Shown here: one piece after another, positions 1-13,365 of the stretch
How positions within the stretch are numbered: the first letter of the stretch is position 1
Layout: every line of letters begins with the position of its first letter
Assembly: GCA_018398765.1 (NCBI GenBank)
Contig: JAHBMJ010002097.1
Coordinates: forward strand, 8,216-72,215
Length of the DNA: 64,000 nt
Source of the DNA: Chromera velia
Taxonomy: Eukaryota > Sar > Chromeraceae
Reading direction: 5' to 3'
Made by a program: the position numbers and the translations under genes
Notes under the pieces: model-generated
The model's input: only the letters and a program-made list of their open reading frames with translations
What the model was told of the DNA's origin: nothing
Database searches by the model: none

Positions 1-17
1 GGGGGGGGGGGGGGGGG
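1..17. other. G homopolymer at window edge
   Basis: The window opens with 17 G in a row. A similar G run next to an N lies at 48281. Such runs are probably hard-to-assemble sites or contig-edge artefacts rather than biology. The stretch from here to 266 is probably intron or 5' part of the dikinase gene; I could not place an exon in it. Confidence 0.5.
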
Positions 18-266
18 TCAAAATAGGGAGAAAGAAATCGAAGTGCTGCAGACTTCTTTTCTTGCTGTACTCTGTTTTCGCTCTTCGGTTGATACAGCCA
101 ACAGATGTGGGCAAATTGATTCAACAAAAGAGAAACAAAGAATCCTTTAATTCTCAAGGGGGGGGACCATCAGAACTGCGCGTACAAAGAAAGTTGAAGA
201 AAGTGCAAATGCACCCTCCTTCTCTTCCCTTCCCTGTCCGTGTCCTCCCTCCCTCCTTCCCTGCAG

Positions 267-3200
267 GCCTGGTTGGCCCAGGAGGAGGAGGAGAGGCGCA
301 AGAAGGTGGCGAGGGCAGAGGCGAGGGCTGTGAGGTTCCAGGGGGAGAGGGCGGCGCGGTCAGTCTGTCTTTCTTGTCTGCCCGTCAGGCAGTCAGAAAG
401 TGAGGGAGAGAGGGAAGGGTGCCTCCCGCTCTGTGATGTAGGCGAGAATGGACTGAGTGAGAGAGTGGACTGAGAGACAGGCTCATGCAAAGGAAGGAGA
501 GACGGGAAGGCCGTCGTTGCCGTTCGTTTTGTTGTCTTCTTGAGTAACGTCACTGTACTGGGCTTCTGTTTCTCCCTTCCCTTCCCTCACCCACTCACCC
601 CGGTTGGTTTTCCTTCCTTCCTTTTCTTCTGTCTGTCTGTGTGAATGCATGCATGCAGAGAAAGTGCAGCGGACCTCGCCTTCAAGACCTTCGAAGTCGG
701 AGGAGACAACGGCCAGTTGGACATTTCCGTACGCAGAAAGAAGGGGGCACAGTCGGAAGGTGAAGCGTGCCCTGTGGAGGTTGTGATTGTGGGTGACTTC
801 CCGAAGTCGGAGGATCCTCTGGTGATGCACTGGGGGATTTTGGGTCTGAAGGGGAACCGGTTGGGCAGTCAGTGGACCTGTCCGCCTGAGTGGGTGAGGC
901 CGGGGGGAACGACGGTGGCAGACCCCAAAAAGTCAGTCGGTCAGTCAGTGAAGAGAGAGCTTGTGGAGGGTGGGGTTGGGTAGATGAGAGAAATCAGCCT
1001 CTTTTCGTTGCTTGTGTTCTTTCGTTGTTCATACAGAGCAAAAAAGAACGAAAGTTTCGACCTCCAAAAAATGATAGAAGAAAAGAAGAGAATCGGATTC
1101 GGCGGGCATTCCACAGTCCATCCCACCCCTCTTTCCTTGTCCTCCCACCTTTCTGCAGGGCCTGCCAGACCCCCTTCTCCATGACCAGCCTCCCTCCCCG
1201 CAGCCCCCGGGACGGCGAGCCCCTCCCCCTCCAGTCTCTGGTGATCTCCCTGTCTCCCCCCAAGGACGCGAAGCTGTTAGAGGAGACTGCTGACGAGAGA
1301 GACAGGGACGTATCCTGGTTAGCCTCAGCGGGCCTTGGGGGTCTCTCCTTCGTGCTGACCAACAGCAGCAGGACAATGTGGTACAAGGAGAAGAAAGGAG
1401 GGGGCGACTTCACGATCAGAGTCTGCACTAGCTCAGCCCCCCCTCCTGCAGGGTCGGAGTGTCTGGGCGTGCATGCAGAGGTTGTCGGGAAGATTGTGGA
1501 GGCAGAGGTGGACTATGGGGCATGGACTCTCATGCACAGGTGGGGGCTTGGGGGCTTGCATGGGGTGTAGACAGAGGGAACAAGAAAGACTGTCTGTATG
1601 ACTTTTTTTCTTCTTCTTCTTCTTTTTCTTCTTCTTGTTTTTCCTTTCAAGACAGACAAACAGATGCATCCTCCGTGTGGGGCATCTCTCTGGAAGACTC
1701 TTGCGTGCGTGCATGCGTGCAGGTACAATCTCTGCCATGACATGTGCTCTGAGTGGCAAGCTGAACAGGACAGCGACGACACGCAGCCTCTGAACAGAGT
1801 GCGGTCCTGGGTGAGTGTGTTCCAGACAGGGGTACCTCAGAGGGCAAAGAAGCAAGCGTCCTTCTCCTCAGTGGTCCTCCCCCAGCCCGCAAGGGAACAG
1901 CAGGGACGCGACTTTTGGGCCTGGATGTTCGTCTGGCAACGCTTCTCTTTCATGAGGGTCAGTCGGTCTGGCAGTCTGTCTGTCAGTTGGTCAGTGCGAA
2001 AGAAACCAGGTGGTCTGTCAGCACGAAGGTCCAGAGACAGGAAGTAAAACGCATACAGTAGTTGCCTTCCGGTCCCTTCTTCCCTTCATTCCTCGCCTGC
2101 CTCCCTACCCTGCTACCTGCCTGATTGACAAAGAAGAAGAAGAAGAAGCAATATTCACGGTCACCTGAGGAAAAGTGCGACTTCAACAGTGCTCCCCAAC
2201 GAATCAATCTACCTGAAAAGTAAAGACCAACTGCGTAGAAACTTTTTTTCGGACCTCCCGACTGTGCTGTTTTGAGTGTGCAGCTCCTCGACTGGCAGCG
2301 CAACTACAACACCCAGCCTCGTATCCTTGCTGGAGCTACTGACCGCGTGACGTTCAAGCTTGCTGATCTCTGGAAGCAGAACGTCCAGTACCGTCCCCTG
2401 ATCAGACTGGTCCTCTCCACCATGGGGAGAGGGGGCAACAACGGGCAGAGGATTAGAGACGAGATCTTGCACATCATGCACAGGAATCATATTCCGGAAA
2501 CAAGGGGACACTTTTACGAGGAGTGGCACCAGAAACTCCACAACAACACAACGCCAGACGATGTGGGGATCTGCAGGTGCGTGCGTGCATGTCTGCCTGT
2601 GTTGGGTGTTTCACATCCATTTTTGGTGGAGCTTGAATGCATGTGCAAGCACCATAGGTCGTTTTTCCCGAATTTGCACACGCTTTCTCACATCAGGGAA
2701 TGACAACGGCAGACGGATTCGCGATTTGCGCTTGGGTTCGTGAAGTTGTGGAGGTGCTTGCCTATGTTTTTGCTTGAACGCTCTCCTCACGTCGTCTAGT
2801 ACACTTTCCCACCCGTACAGCTTCTCTTGGTCAACCTGTCTGGGCCTGCCTCTGCCTCTCACTCTTCGCCTCAGCAGGCACCCTTCTCACGTCTTCTCTT
2901 TCTTTTTTCACTCGTTTTTTATCATATGTTTGTTTCAGGGCCCTGATTGCGTTCCTCCGAAGTCACGGCGACATGGGTGTCTACTGGAGAGTCCTCGAAG
3001 AGCACGGGATCGACAGGCAGAGACTGGAGTCGTATGACAGAGCTGTTAGGTCGGTTAGTCAGTTTGGTTGGGTCAAACGGGTTGTGAGGGATGCGGGGGG
3101 GTGTGTGACTTTTCCAAAGGGATATCTATCATCGTTCCACGGAATGATCTGTCAGATTGTTTGTCCCTTCTGTTTCTGTCCAAGAAGTCGTCAGGCAAAA

Positions 3201-6200
3201 GCATGCTGTGTGGGAGGAAGGAAGGAAGAGAGCAATCATCAATTCCGGATGAAAGAAAGACCGGGGCATGCCGGAGATAGAGACGAAGGGTGCAAAGAGG
3301 AGAGGAGAGGAGAGGAAACCAAACCGTCAGTTCAACTCGGTCCCTCCTCCACGTCTTATTCATAGCAGTGAACAAACAAGAGCTTCTTTTGATGGACAGG
3401 GCATGAGAAGAGAGACAAGAAGGAAGGACAGGAGCTTGCACAACTCCCTCCCTCCCTTCCTTCAGATCTGAACCCTACATGCACGGAGACGCCGGGCGTC
3501 TGGTATGGGAATTTGAGAACTACTTGAAGATTCTCCAATCTGTACACGACTCTACTGACCTCAAGGTGGGCATCAGCGTAGCAACAGGAGAGAGAGAACG
3601 CTTTTTCTGCCGGTCCTCTTTTGAAGAGCAGTATTTTCACTGTCGTGTTGGGGTTGCGAGAGCTCCATTCATGCCCTTCAAAGGCATTTATTTGCTCTCC
3701 CGTTCCCTCCTGCACGTCTCAACTGGCCCAAAAGTTCGTTCACTGTTTCTTTTTGTCCATCATCCTTCCCCCCTCTCTCTGTGGGCCTCCCCCTTCGAAA
3801 ATGAGCAACGGGTTTCCTAAATGGACAGAACACTTGGGGGCATCAGTGCTGTATACGATCGTGTGCACTGTTTCTTCCTGCGTGCAGACGGCAATCGACC
3901 ACGCTCGTGGAGCCCTGGGTTGTTTCGGAGACGGCCACCGGGTGATGAACATGTTGGATGACGTCATGGGGAGGTTGGGAGGGAACACGGCGACAGGGGT
4001 GAAGAGCCTGGGGCAGATGGGGAGGGGGGGGAGGAGACGATCGGCTTCCTTCGGCTCCCTCACGCACGTGCATCACTCGGAGCTGGACCACAAACACCAC
4101 ATATTTATGCTGGTGCGTTGGGGGAGTAAACGGAAAAGAGGGGAGGGGTATGGATGGAAAGAAAAAATATGTGCAGAGCGAGGGATGTTCACTGGCCGAG
4201 AAAGCTGTGTTGGATCAGATCATCATAGAGAGACGGGGTTCGGCCCAGTGCATTGAAATTGTCTCAAGCTGGAGATTGTGCTGTCTTACAACAACTCCGC
4301 CACATTCGTTTTTCCCTTTTTTTTCTCTCTTCCACTGGGGAGCGTTTCTACAAGCTGACCCGAGAAAACTGGTAGGCAAGCAGCGTTCATGAATAGTGGT
4401 GATGTTCTACTGAGTGTATCGCGGAATTGTGATTCAAAGCTCTGATTTCGTTGAAAAGGAGAGACAGTGTCAAACACTCGACAGGGCCGACGCTATCATC
4501 TGATTCCTCATCCCCCCCCACGTTGTCTGTCACTCCCTCCTTCCCTCTCTCCTTCTGCTGCAGATAGCAGAGTGTCGCCGCAGTCTCCTCCTTCGCCTGA
4601 ACGACAAGTCCGTTCCCTCTGACCAAATTCGGGAGCTTCTGCTTCTGGACTTTGCCCTGGAACAGCAACAGAGCGTGATCCTGATGGGAGTCCGGGAGAA
4701 CAGAAGCTGGCAACTGACGGAGCAGCTGATGGCCCTTTTGATGTCTCTGTCTGGACATTCCCCTGCGGACTCGGAGCTGCGGTGTCTGTACTCGGATTTC
4801 CTCTCTCTGGGGCAGCAGACGGCAGGGTTGAACTGGCAGGTCAGTGCATGGGGGAATTAATGTTCGACGCCTGAAAAAATGAAGAGATGTTTTCGTGTGT
4901 TTGTGTCTGGGTGCATGACTGCCTCCTAGGGTGAATCTTCGTGAATGAGTGAAATGGAAGGAGGGAAAAGGATAGCAGTGACTCCTCCATCCATCTTGGG
5001 CTTTCAGAAAGACTGACTGCCTCACTGATACCGAGGCCGACTCATGTATCACTTATCAACTTAGTTCTCCATTCTCCATTCCTCCTGCATGCGTTGCACT
5101 GCATGAGAGAGAGAGAGAGAGACTGATGGATGGATGGATGGATGGATGGATGCAGGCCGACGGTTCCCACTCAGGAGAGGAGGCTGCCCGAGAGTCTGCC
5201 TTGATGTTGAAGAGTTTGACCGAGAGGGCCACCAGGGCTGTCGGCAGTCTCACAGACGAGTTCCAGTCCCTCCTACACCCGAGGGCAAAGTATCTGGGCG
5301 AACAGGTCGGTGAACAGGTCTTTTTCACAAAAAATAAAACACCCAGGAAGTTTCACGCACAGAATCGATCGCAAAGTATTGTCCACAGCAAGTATCAAAC
5401 GCAGGTTTCACACAAAATACAAACACGTACTTTGACACATACCCACCCATTCGTTTGTACCTGCCCTGTGCAGGTGAGTGCCCCGAAGGAGGTTCTGGAG
5501 GTATTCGTTGACGAGGTTCTCCGAGGCACTTCCCTCTTCGGCATCGCCCAGTGTCTCAAAGCCCTGGAACCTCAACTGAGGGAGATCGCCCACCTGCCCC
5601 CCTGGCAGATAATCTCCCCTGGAAATAAGGACCCCGCCTCTATGCAGGGAAGATTGATCGTCATACGGGAATTGTCGGGGATGCAGGATGACGTGTTCGA
5701 GGAGCCCACGGTTATTGTGGCAGGGGCAGTCAACGGAGAGGAGGAGGTGCCTGTGGGGGTGTTTGCCGTCCTGGTGAGCAAACCTGAGAGGTCCCCCGAC
5801 ATCCTGGCTCACGTCTCCGTGCGAGCTCGGAACTCGAAGGTGCTCCTGGCCACGTGCTTCGATGCCAAACTGATCGAACAAGTTGTCAGTCCGTTGGAGA
5901 ATTAATCGCCGGATTGGTGGGAGAGCTTCTCTTTTTTTTTCCTTCGAGCCTTGGGACTTTCGCCCACCGTCTCATCTCAGTCAGAGCCTTGGGACTTTTA
6001 TTTTATTTTTTCTTTGAGCCTTGGGACTTTCGCCCACCGTCTCAGTCGGACACGCAGCCTCTGTATCAAACTTGCCCTGATTCGCAGTCGGCTTCTCTGA
6101 AATATGTAGAGAGAGTAATTGCAGTGATAGCGTCGTTCAGTCTCCTTCTGGGAAAACTGTTCTATTCCCTTCCTATTTCCTGCCGCTTGCAGTCATCTTC

Positions 6201-9200
6201 TCTCCAGAACAAATGGGTTGAGGTGATGGCGTCTGCCGACTTCTCTTCTGTGAACATCCGGGAACTCTCCGGGCCTCCGGGCGAGGGGAAGGGGAAGGGG
6301 GGGAAAGGAAAAGGGGCAAAGGGGGCAGGGGGAGGGGAGGCAGAGGTCTCGGAGGAGAAGGAGAAGGAGATGGCGGCAGAGTCATTGAAGATAGACATGG
6401 ACAGAATACCTAAGGAGTGGTGTGTGGCAGTCAAGGAATTCTCACCGTCAGTCGGTCCATTCGTTGTCCTGTCCGCCTGTCTGTGTGTTTGTGACAGGAA
6501 GAAATGACGTCTAAACATTAAAAATCTCAACGATCGGCAACGAGAGAGACAGATCTTTGGCAGACATGATTAAAAACAGATGTTGCCAGGGCGTGCACGT
6601 GGAAGACGGGAGGCCAGATCATTTGCCCATAGCGTCGGAGCATGTGCTTCTTCTGCTTTTTTTTTCTTGCTCTTCTTGAAAGCATAATTCTTCCGTTTCG
6701 TTTTTTCCCTTTTTGGTGCTGTGCACGCCCTACCGTGATTGAACGACCGAAGCAACCAATCCATGGGTCCACGATCAACCGTCTGTCTGTGTGTGTCTGT
6801 CTTTCTGTGTGTCTGTGTGTGTGTCTGTCTGTCTGCCTGTGTATCTGTCTGTCTGTAATGGAGAAGGAGAAAAAAGGAAAGAAAAGACGATACAGTCTGT
6901 CTGTCTGTCTGTCTGTCTGCAGAGCCGTTGTGGGATCGAAGTCTCTGAACATCTCCAACCTGGCCACCCTCCTGCCGAAAGAAGTCCTCACTCCCCGTGC
7001 CTGTGCGCTTCCTTTTGACGTTCTCTGGAAGGTGATGGCGTCAGAGGAGAACCTGGTCTCTGTGCGATCCCGTCTGGAGAACACCCTCATGGGCCTACAG
7101 AGAATATCCCAACAGAACTCGAAGGCAACCAACCAGAAGGCACACTTCGTCTTCGAGGAGGTCAGGCCAACAGATGTTCCGTGCGTAGAAGAAAATTGTA
7201 CGGCTTACCATAAGGAGAAGGGGTGTTTCGTCAGAGAACGAGGGGGGGGAATTCACGATTTCTTTTCGCCTTGTTTTACAGGAATTCCTGAATACGAGGA
7301 GGGAGCGAGGGAGGGAGGTGGCGCGCTGTGCGGAACAAGAGATCTTTTGCCCTATCCGATTGCCTCACTGATCCCCTGTAGACCTGCACTGGCTCTCTTC
7401 CTTTCTACCCCTACCCCGCAAGGTTATCCCCTCGACTGCACCGTATGAGCTTACAGAACCAGTTTAAAGTCGTGTCCGCTGACCATTTTTGCATTCGTTG
7501 TTTCCCTCCCTGCAGGCTCGTCACTTGGTGCGGAACATGGAGATGCCTGATGAGTTGATGGACGCTCTGCGTCAGTCCCTCCGAGGAGCGGGAGAGCGGA
7601 ACGCCGGACTGGGGGACTCCCAGACGGTGCAGATGACTCTGGAGGACCTGCTGGAGGAGGGAGGAGGCGAGGGGGCAGCAGGAGATGCCATCAAGGACGT
7701 CTGGGCGTCCCTTTTCGGGATGAGACCCTGGGTCGGTCTGTCTGTCTGTCTGTCTGTCTGTGTTTTGGTCTGTCTGTTGGTTGGTCTGTGGGGTGGATGG
7801 GTGGGTGGGTTTTGGCAGTCGCAAGTGGTTTTTATCTCAGTCTTCTTCTACGAGAGAGAACGGCTACACAGCAGCAAAAGCAGCTAGCGAAACCTCTGAA
7901 CGTCTCCCCGAGGTCTCCCCGAGGAATGACTGCGAGTGAAGGGCTCGGTAGAGTGCACAGACAATTGTGGACTCGTCAAATGCTGAGTGGCATTTCACGT
8001 CCAGCATCCATGCATCCCCTTGATTCTTGTGTCCATTAAATTTCCCCCTGTTCTTCTTTTTCTGTTTTCTCTCTCTTTTCCCTTGATCCATCGCTTCAGG
8101 TGAGTCTCCGGAAGGCCCAGAGGAAGTATGCGGACCTGAAGATGGCTGTGCTTTGTCAGGAGTTGATGGAGGCCTCGTACGCGTTCGTGCTGCACACAGA
8201 AAACCCCTTTGACGAGGCGAAGAAGAACGAACTGTTCGGGGAACTCGTAGTTGGTACGTCGTCCCAAATTTCTTTCTTTTCTGCCTTTCTCTTTTGCTCT
8301 CTCTATGTCTGTCTCGTGCATGACTTAATTTGTGGATCTCTCTAATTGTGGTTGTGAGGGACGGACAGGTTCTTAGATAGGTTGTAGGGGTGTGGCGTGC
8401 TGTGAGGCCCTGTCTGTTGAAGGATCTTCTTAGGAGCATGAATAAATTTTACCGAAAGAGCTGGGCGTTTTTGCTGGCTAATGTGACGCTTGTTGGTTAA
8501 GGTCAATAATTGACTCAGACAGACGGACAAGAGGCGATTGATTGAGATGAGCTCTCCGATCCAATCCTAGTCGTGGCTCTGGGGTTTGGATGACTCGGTG
8601 TTTGGATTCATTCTGGGCATCTCCTCTCTCTCTCTCTTTGTCGGTGCATGTGCAGGTCTGGGTGAGACGCTGGTGGGGTCCTATCCGGGCCGTGCTCTGT
8701 CTTGGGGGTGTGAGAGGGCGGGGCCGAAAGGGAGCAGCAAGGGGGCGTCCTCAGTGGAGGGCATAGAGGTCAAGGCCCCGAAAGTGACGTCCTTCTTCTC
8801 CAAGTCCACAGCACTCATCTGTAACAAACCGTGCCTGATCTTCAGGTGGGCTGGGGAGGGAGGGGGAGGGGATGTGTTGTTGTTTTTCAGTGCGGAGCGG
8901 ACACCCTTTCGTCCATCTCTGTGTCTGTCTTCCGTCTGTCGTCTTTTGCCGGTTCTCTCTCTCTCTCTTTCAGTCAGTTTTGCCCTCTCGCGTTTCCATG
9001 CGTCTTGGTGAAACTCGTTCTTCCCTTCATGCTTTGTACATACATTTGCAGGTCGGACAGCAACGGGGAAGACCTGGAGGGATTTGCCGGTGCGGGGCTG
9101 TTCGAGTCTGTGACTGCAGTGCCGCCGTCTGAGGTATGTCTGTCGGTTTGTCTGCTGGTTCCTTTCTTCTTCAAGGCCTTTCTTTCGTCTCTGACTTGCC

Positions 9201-9641
9201 GTTTATTTTCTTGATTTTTCTTTTCATCTCTCCTTTTCTCTGGTGCGATCGGAAAGGAGACCCGTCACGCAGAAGTGGAGAGGAGACAGAAGGGGGGCCC
9301 CCGCATAGTGCAGACAGACACTGCAGTGGCCATGCATGCACAGAGTAGCAGCAAGATCGCCTCCTGCTGTTGAAGCAACTCAAAAAACTGTCTACTGTAC
9401 TGAGGCATGCAGAGCATGCAAAGGGAAGGGTCTCTGTATGGCTCCTTCCTTTTTTTTCTCTCTTCGCTGAACACCACAACTTGCATGACCAATATTGTAT
9501 TTCTGCGCTTTAGAACATTCGTCTCTCCCCCCGTGTGTGTGAATGGGTGTGTCTCTGCAGAGACGGCTGAGGTACCACCGTCACAGGATCATCTACGACC
9601 GCGCGTACCGACAGCACATCCTGGCCTTGATCACCAAGGTC

Positions 9642-9678
<37 letters not shown>

Positions 9679-10236
9679 CCCTGTCTTTGTCTAGCTGTCT
9701 GCGGGTCGCACTAAATGCCGACTGACTGATGGCCTGTGTCTCCTTTCTCTTCTCCTGACAAGTAGGAATGGCAGTGTGACGTGACGTCGCTTCTGCTTCT
9801 GCTTCTACTTCAGACACTTGAGCCCACGTCTTCAATCAAGAGGAATAAGGAGACAGACATGCAACGTAACCCCGTCATCTGCATGGATCGATCTGTCGAC
9901 TCACCTATATCCTCCAAACTGAATGATCACCCGCATTCCCGAACAAACTGTCCCCTGTCATTCACGTGCCACCTGACCTTCGTTTCTGCCCATCGACGCA
10001 GAAGTAAACACATCAACACCTGCATAGGGCCCCAGGCCGACCCCATACATCGTTGTGCAATAGGCTGATCGTAAAAGCGCATACCTGTATGGATGTGTCC
10101 CTGCATACACCTTCAACGCTAATGCGATCAGGTCGGGTTCTTCATCGAGGACGCCCTGGGATCCCCTCAGGACATTGAGGGGGTGGTGATTGGGAATGAT
10201 CAGATTGCTATTGTGCAGACGAGACCGCAAGTCTGA
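267..10236 (+). CDS. GWD: alpha-glucan, water dikinase (R1 protein), 3' part, 19 exons
   Basis: Glucan, water dikinase moves the beta phosphate of ATP onto C6 of glucosyl units at the starch granule surface and so opens the granule to hydrolysis. Exons read by frame and splice sites: 267-358, 659-931, 1159-1539, 1723-1957, 2284-2576, 2939-3049, 3466-3565, 3888-4112, 4564-4839, 5156-5305, 5474-5881, 6193-6446, 6923-7160, 7516-7731, 8100-8253, 8656-8845, 9052-9133, 9561-9638, 10132-10236; phases agree at the junctions I checked. A CBM45-like starch-binding region comes first (HWGILG, then GGLSFVLTN and GGDFTIRV near 1340-1430). Family landmarks follow: WTLMHR, WQRNYNTQPR, WHQKLHNNTTPDDV, AHVSVRARNSK with the phosphorylated histidine, RSDSNGEDLEGFAGAG and the terminal VQTRPQV. 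The first CBM45, any targeting peptide and the start codon lie off the window. A Gly/Lys/Glu-rich insert sits near 6285-6390. The family assignment is secure; small exon edges, especially inside 1159-1539, may shift. Confidence 0.95.
5946..6045 (+). repeat. short duplication inside a dikinase intron
   Basis: A segment of about 30 bp beginning GAGCCTTGGGACTTT occurs at about 5946 and 6014, with a partial copy at about 5984. It lies in the intron between the exons ending at 5881 and starting at 6193, so it looks like a tandem slippage duplication in non-coding DNA. Confidence 0.7.
6779..6922 (+). repeat. TGTC/TCTG microsatellite, intronic
   Basis: Runs of TGTC and TGTG units separated by a short purine stretch fill the 3' half of a dikinase intron and lead straight into its CTGCAG acceptor. 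Similar TGTC runs occur at 7737-7760. They act as the polypyrimidine region of the intron. Confidence 0.85.
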
Positions 10237-10975
10237 GCTGGGGGGGAATAAGGGCAGGCGAAGAGGGCAGGGGAGGGGGATCGTCACGAAAGAAGAGGGG
10301 GGGGGTGACGTGGGTCCTGGGAGGGGAAGTTTTGTGCAGCAAAGACACAAAGAGAGGCGAAAAAGGCCCACGCGATGCATTTCTTGCTGATCAGACAAGG
10401 TGACACTATCTGCAATGGGAGTCCAAAGGACAGTCAGAAAGTCTAGTCGAGTGAGTAAGAAGGGAAGGGAAGGGACCGGAGGGGGGGGGGGGGGAACAGG
10501 CAGGTGCCCGTCAGGTTCTCACACGGCCAGTGCGTTTGTGGGACAGAGAGAGAAGAGGAGAGCAAAGAGATTTTTGAGGAGATGCACTTACTCAATTGTC
10601 GTCAGATTTCTTTCCCTTTCTTGTCATCTCTACACAAGCTTCCTTCCTTTCTCGCCAAGCTCAAGAGAAAAGAAGAGGAGGCGGGGATTCAGGAAGGCTG
10701 CTCTGAGAAAACAGACCGACAGCCTTCCTTCTTTCCATCTGTCTGCTTATGGAGAACACAAACCGGTGTCTTGAGTCGGTTTTGGTGCAGTAAACGGATT
10801 CCTCTCCTTCCCTTTCTGTGTGTGTGCATGGGTGCGTTTGTGAACATCTATGTGCATTTCGCCTCTCTTCCTTTCGTTCTATAGCTGGTTTCGGTGAGCG
10901 TATGCTTTTCCGTCTCCCTGTGTCTCCTTCTCCTTTTTGTATCTGTGTGCGTGTGCAATATGCATGTTTTGCGCC

Positions 10976-11024
<49 letters not shown>

Positions 11025-12230
11025 ATGCTGGTTGTGTCTGTCTGTGCAAACAGTATGTGTGTATGCATGTGTGTAATAAAGCAATCAAGGGAAGCGTTCT
11101 GTCTCTTCTTCAGCACTCCCAGTCTGTCGATCAGGATCTCTTTCTCTCTTGTCTGTCTCAAATTCAGACGATCAATTAAGAAGAATGACGACGCAGTAGT
11201 TCTCTCTCTCTTTTCCTTGCTTGTTCTTTCTCCGTCTCTGCTTTTCTTTTTTCTTTGAAGTAATGCGCTGCAAAGTTCAGAGCACAGAAACACATTTCGT
11301 CCTACTGCTCTCTCTCTCTATGTGTCTCTCTTTCTGACTGGGTTGCTCTCTGAGTCGGCACTCTCGGGTTCAAATAAGGCTAGGGACATAGATGGACCCT
11401 GTGTCTGTCTGTCTGTCTGACTTTCTTCAAATGAGACTCCCTCTCTTTCTCTAACAGTCCGCCTCCTCCTTCTTCGAAGAGAGAGAAGTGTATTTTGTTG
11501 TTTTGCGCTTGATTTCGAAAGAGGTGTGTGTGTGTGTGTGTGTGTGTGTGTTCTGCATGTATGCGTGACTGGACGAAAGAAACCAAGTTTGGAGCTTCGT
11601 GTTTTCTCTCTGTCTCTCTGTATGTGTGTCTTGTCTTGCTGTCTGGTTTTGTTATTGCTTGCCTATCTTCCCGGGCACATTCCTTCATTCGTTTTTGACA
11701 GATCCATCGATCGATCGATAAAGTTCATGGGTGGTTTCGGAAAAGAGGGAAGAGAAGAGAAGAGAATGGTTCAAGCAAGTAGCTAAGGTTCGTGGATGTT
11801 TTTTGTCTGCAAGTCTGGCATTTTCAATGAAAATCGAGACGCAATCGCGGACTTTCAGAAGGAAGAAAAGAAAAGACTTTTTCTTGCCTTTTTAACCACA
11901 TCAATCGATCGATCGATCAGTATTACGTTGCGATGCGAACAGTCAACTGCACGCAGCTGCATTAACGTTGCTGTCAGGAAAGTTCGTGCTCTTGTACTTT
12001 TAGAGGATACGAGAGGAGAGACGAGGGGGAAAAAAAGGTGACCAAAGCGAAGAAGAGGGGGGCAATTACGGAGACAGACCATGCAGGAATCAGGAATAAG
12101 ATAACCGCTTCCCATGCACCCACGGACGAATATACATACGACACGCCACCGTTAAACGTATCCGTAGATGGATACTTCGAACGCTGGACAGAGAAAGGTG
12201 GGTCTGCAGTGTGGAAAAATTAAAAGAAGA
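10237..12230. other. gene-free stretch after the dikinase gene
   Basis: No reading frame here resembles a protein. The open frames are low-complexity translations of CT and GT repeats (10978-11026, 11523-11550) and pyrimidine-rich DNA. A run of 13 G lies near 10480. Part must be the 3' UTR of the dikinase gene. ATCGATCGATCG repeats occur near 11705 and 11905. Nothing else is supported. Confidence 0.6.
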
Positions 12231-13365
12231 GGCGTTTAAAGATTTAAATTGAAAATCTGACAAAACTGCGCAATTTTAATGTTGTGGGCGGTGGGTTTTT
12301 AAAGTGAGCAATTACATGATAATTCTCTAGATAATTCTATGTGGATCTAGCTAGATGAACTAGTACGGTAGATGAAGATAGTTAAGCGTTATAATTCTTA
12401 TGAATTAGGTTATGAAAGTAAACCATCAAAAAATTGAAATTTATGCTATAACATAGAGTTATTAAATGTCATAAGCAATCGATAATTTAATGTCAGTGTC
12501 GACACTTAACATGTATGATATTTTAGTAGTACAGTGTCAACACGGACTACTTTTACATTGATGGTCACCTAGGTGCCAGCCTAGGTGAGGTTTGATTAAA
12601 TTGATTTGATAAATTTAGATTTGATCTGATTTGATTTGATGTTAAAAGCCAGACTTAAAGCCAGATTTTACCAAATTTAAAATTGAATTTGAGGGTAAAC
12701 TTCATATCTACTATTATTATCCACCCCCCTTGACTGTACCTGACACTCCAGTAAACTTAAAACGCCGCGCCGTAGGTGCGGCCAGACTTGAAACGCCTGC
12801 GCCGCAGCGCCTGAGCCGCAGGCGTGGCTTAACTTGAAGGTACCGCACCGAAGGCGTGGCTAAAATAAAGTATACTTAAAATTTTTTGTGGAAGGCACAG
12901 ACAGTGTTGAAAGAACCGTGCTGCAGGCGCGGCCAGCATTGAAAAATCCATTTCAAGACAGACTGGAGTGACATGCAAGTTCGGCTCAGCTCGCACCCTA
13001 AAGAATTGCTAGTGGAACCGCTAGTGGAATTGCTACTGAACTTGCCATTTTGGGTGCCTAAGTGGCAGTTTTGGTGGCGGTTTTCAAAATTGCTAGTAGG
13101 GTTGATCTCGCGAACTATATAGAGTATGAGGCTAAAAATTGGTGTATACAAAGTAAACTATAAACATCAGAAGACAATAATACTGCTTTATAGAGCCTCT
13201 TTCATTGTTTTTCCCCTTCTAATACAAAACCGCTAGTTGGCCTAGTGAAAACGAGCACGTACCTGCACGCTCTCAGAATGTGGGGCTGGCTCACCAGCGT
13301 CAGGTCCCAGTGACCTCTACACTCACAGGTAAGGCCCAGTCTCTATCAGGACCGATACGGAGACT
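12231..13365. other. AT-rich segment with no gene
   Basis: Base composition changes abruptly near 12230 to AT-rich DNA with GATTTGATTTGA-type repeats and no reading frame that looks coding. It contains the GC-rich boxes at 12762-12945. The AT-rich DNA around the LTR element (59460-59864 and 62345-63200) is similar in character. Confidence 0.6.
12762..12945. repeat. four GC-rich palindromic boxes in AT-rich DNA
   Basis: Four imperfect copies of a box like GCCGCAGGCGTGGC are set in AT-rich sequence, at about 12765, 12810, 12845 and 12920. Three of the four are followed by a CTTGAA-like or ATTGAA tract. Each box is partly self-complementary (GCC...GGC), and the second region also pairs GCCTGC with GCAGGC. 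The role is unknown. Confidence 0.6.

Noticed and set aside
10400-11293. Long frames after the dikinase stop
   Set aside because: Translations of CT, GT and purine/pyrimidine repeats; no motif and no supported splice pattern.
11360-11380. tRNA B-box-like GGTTCAAAT
   Set aside because: No A-box or cloverleaf can be drawn around it.
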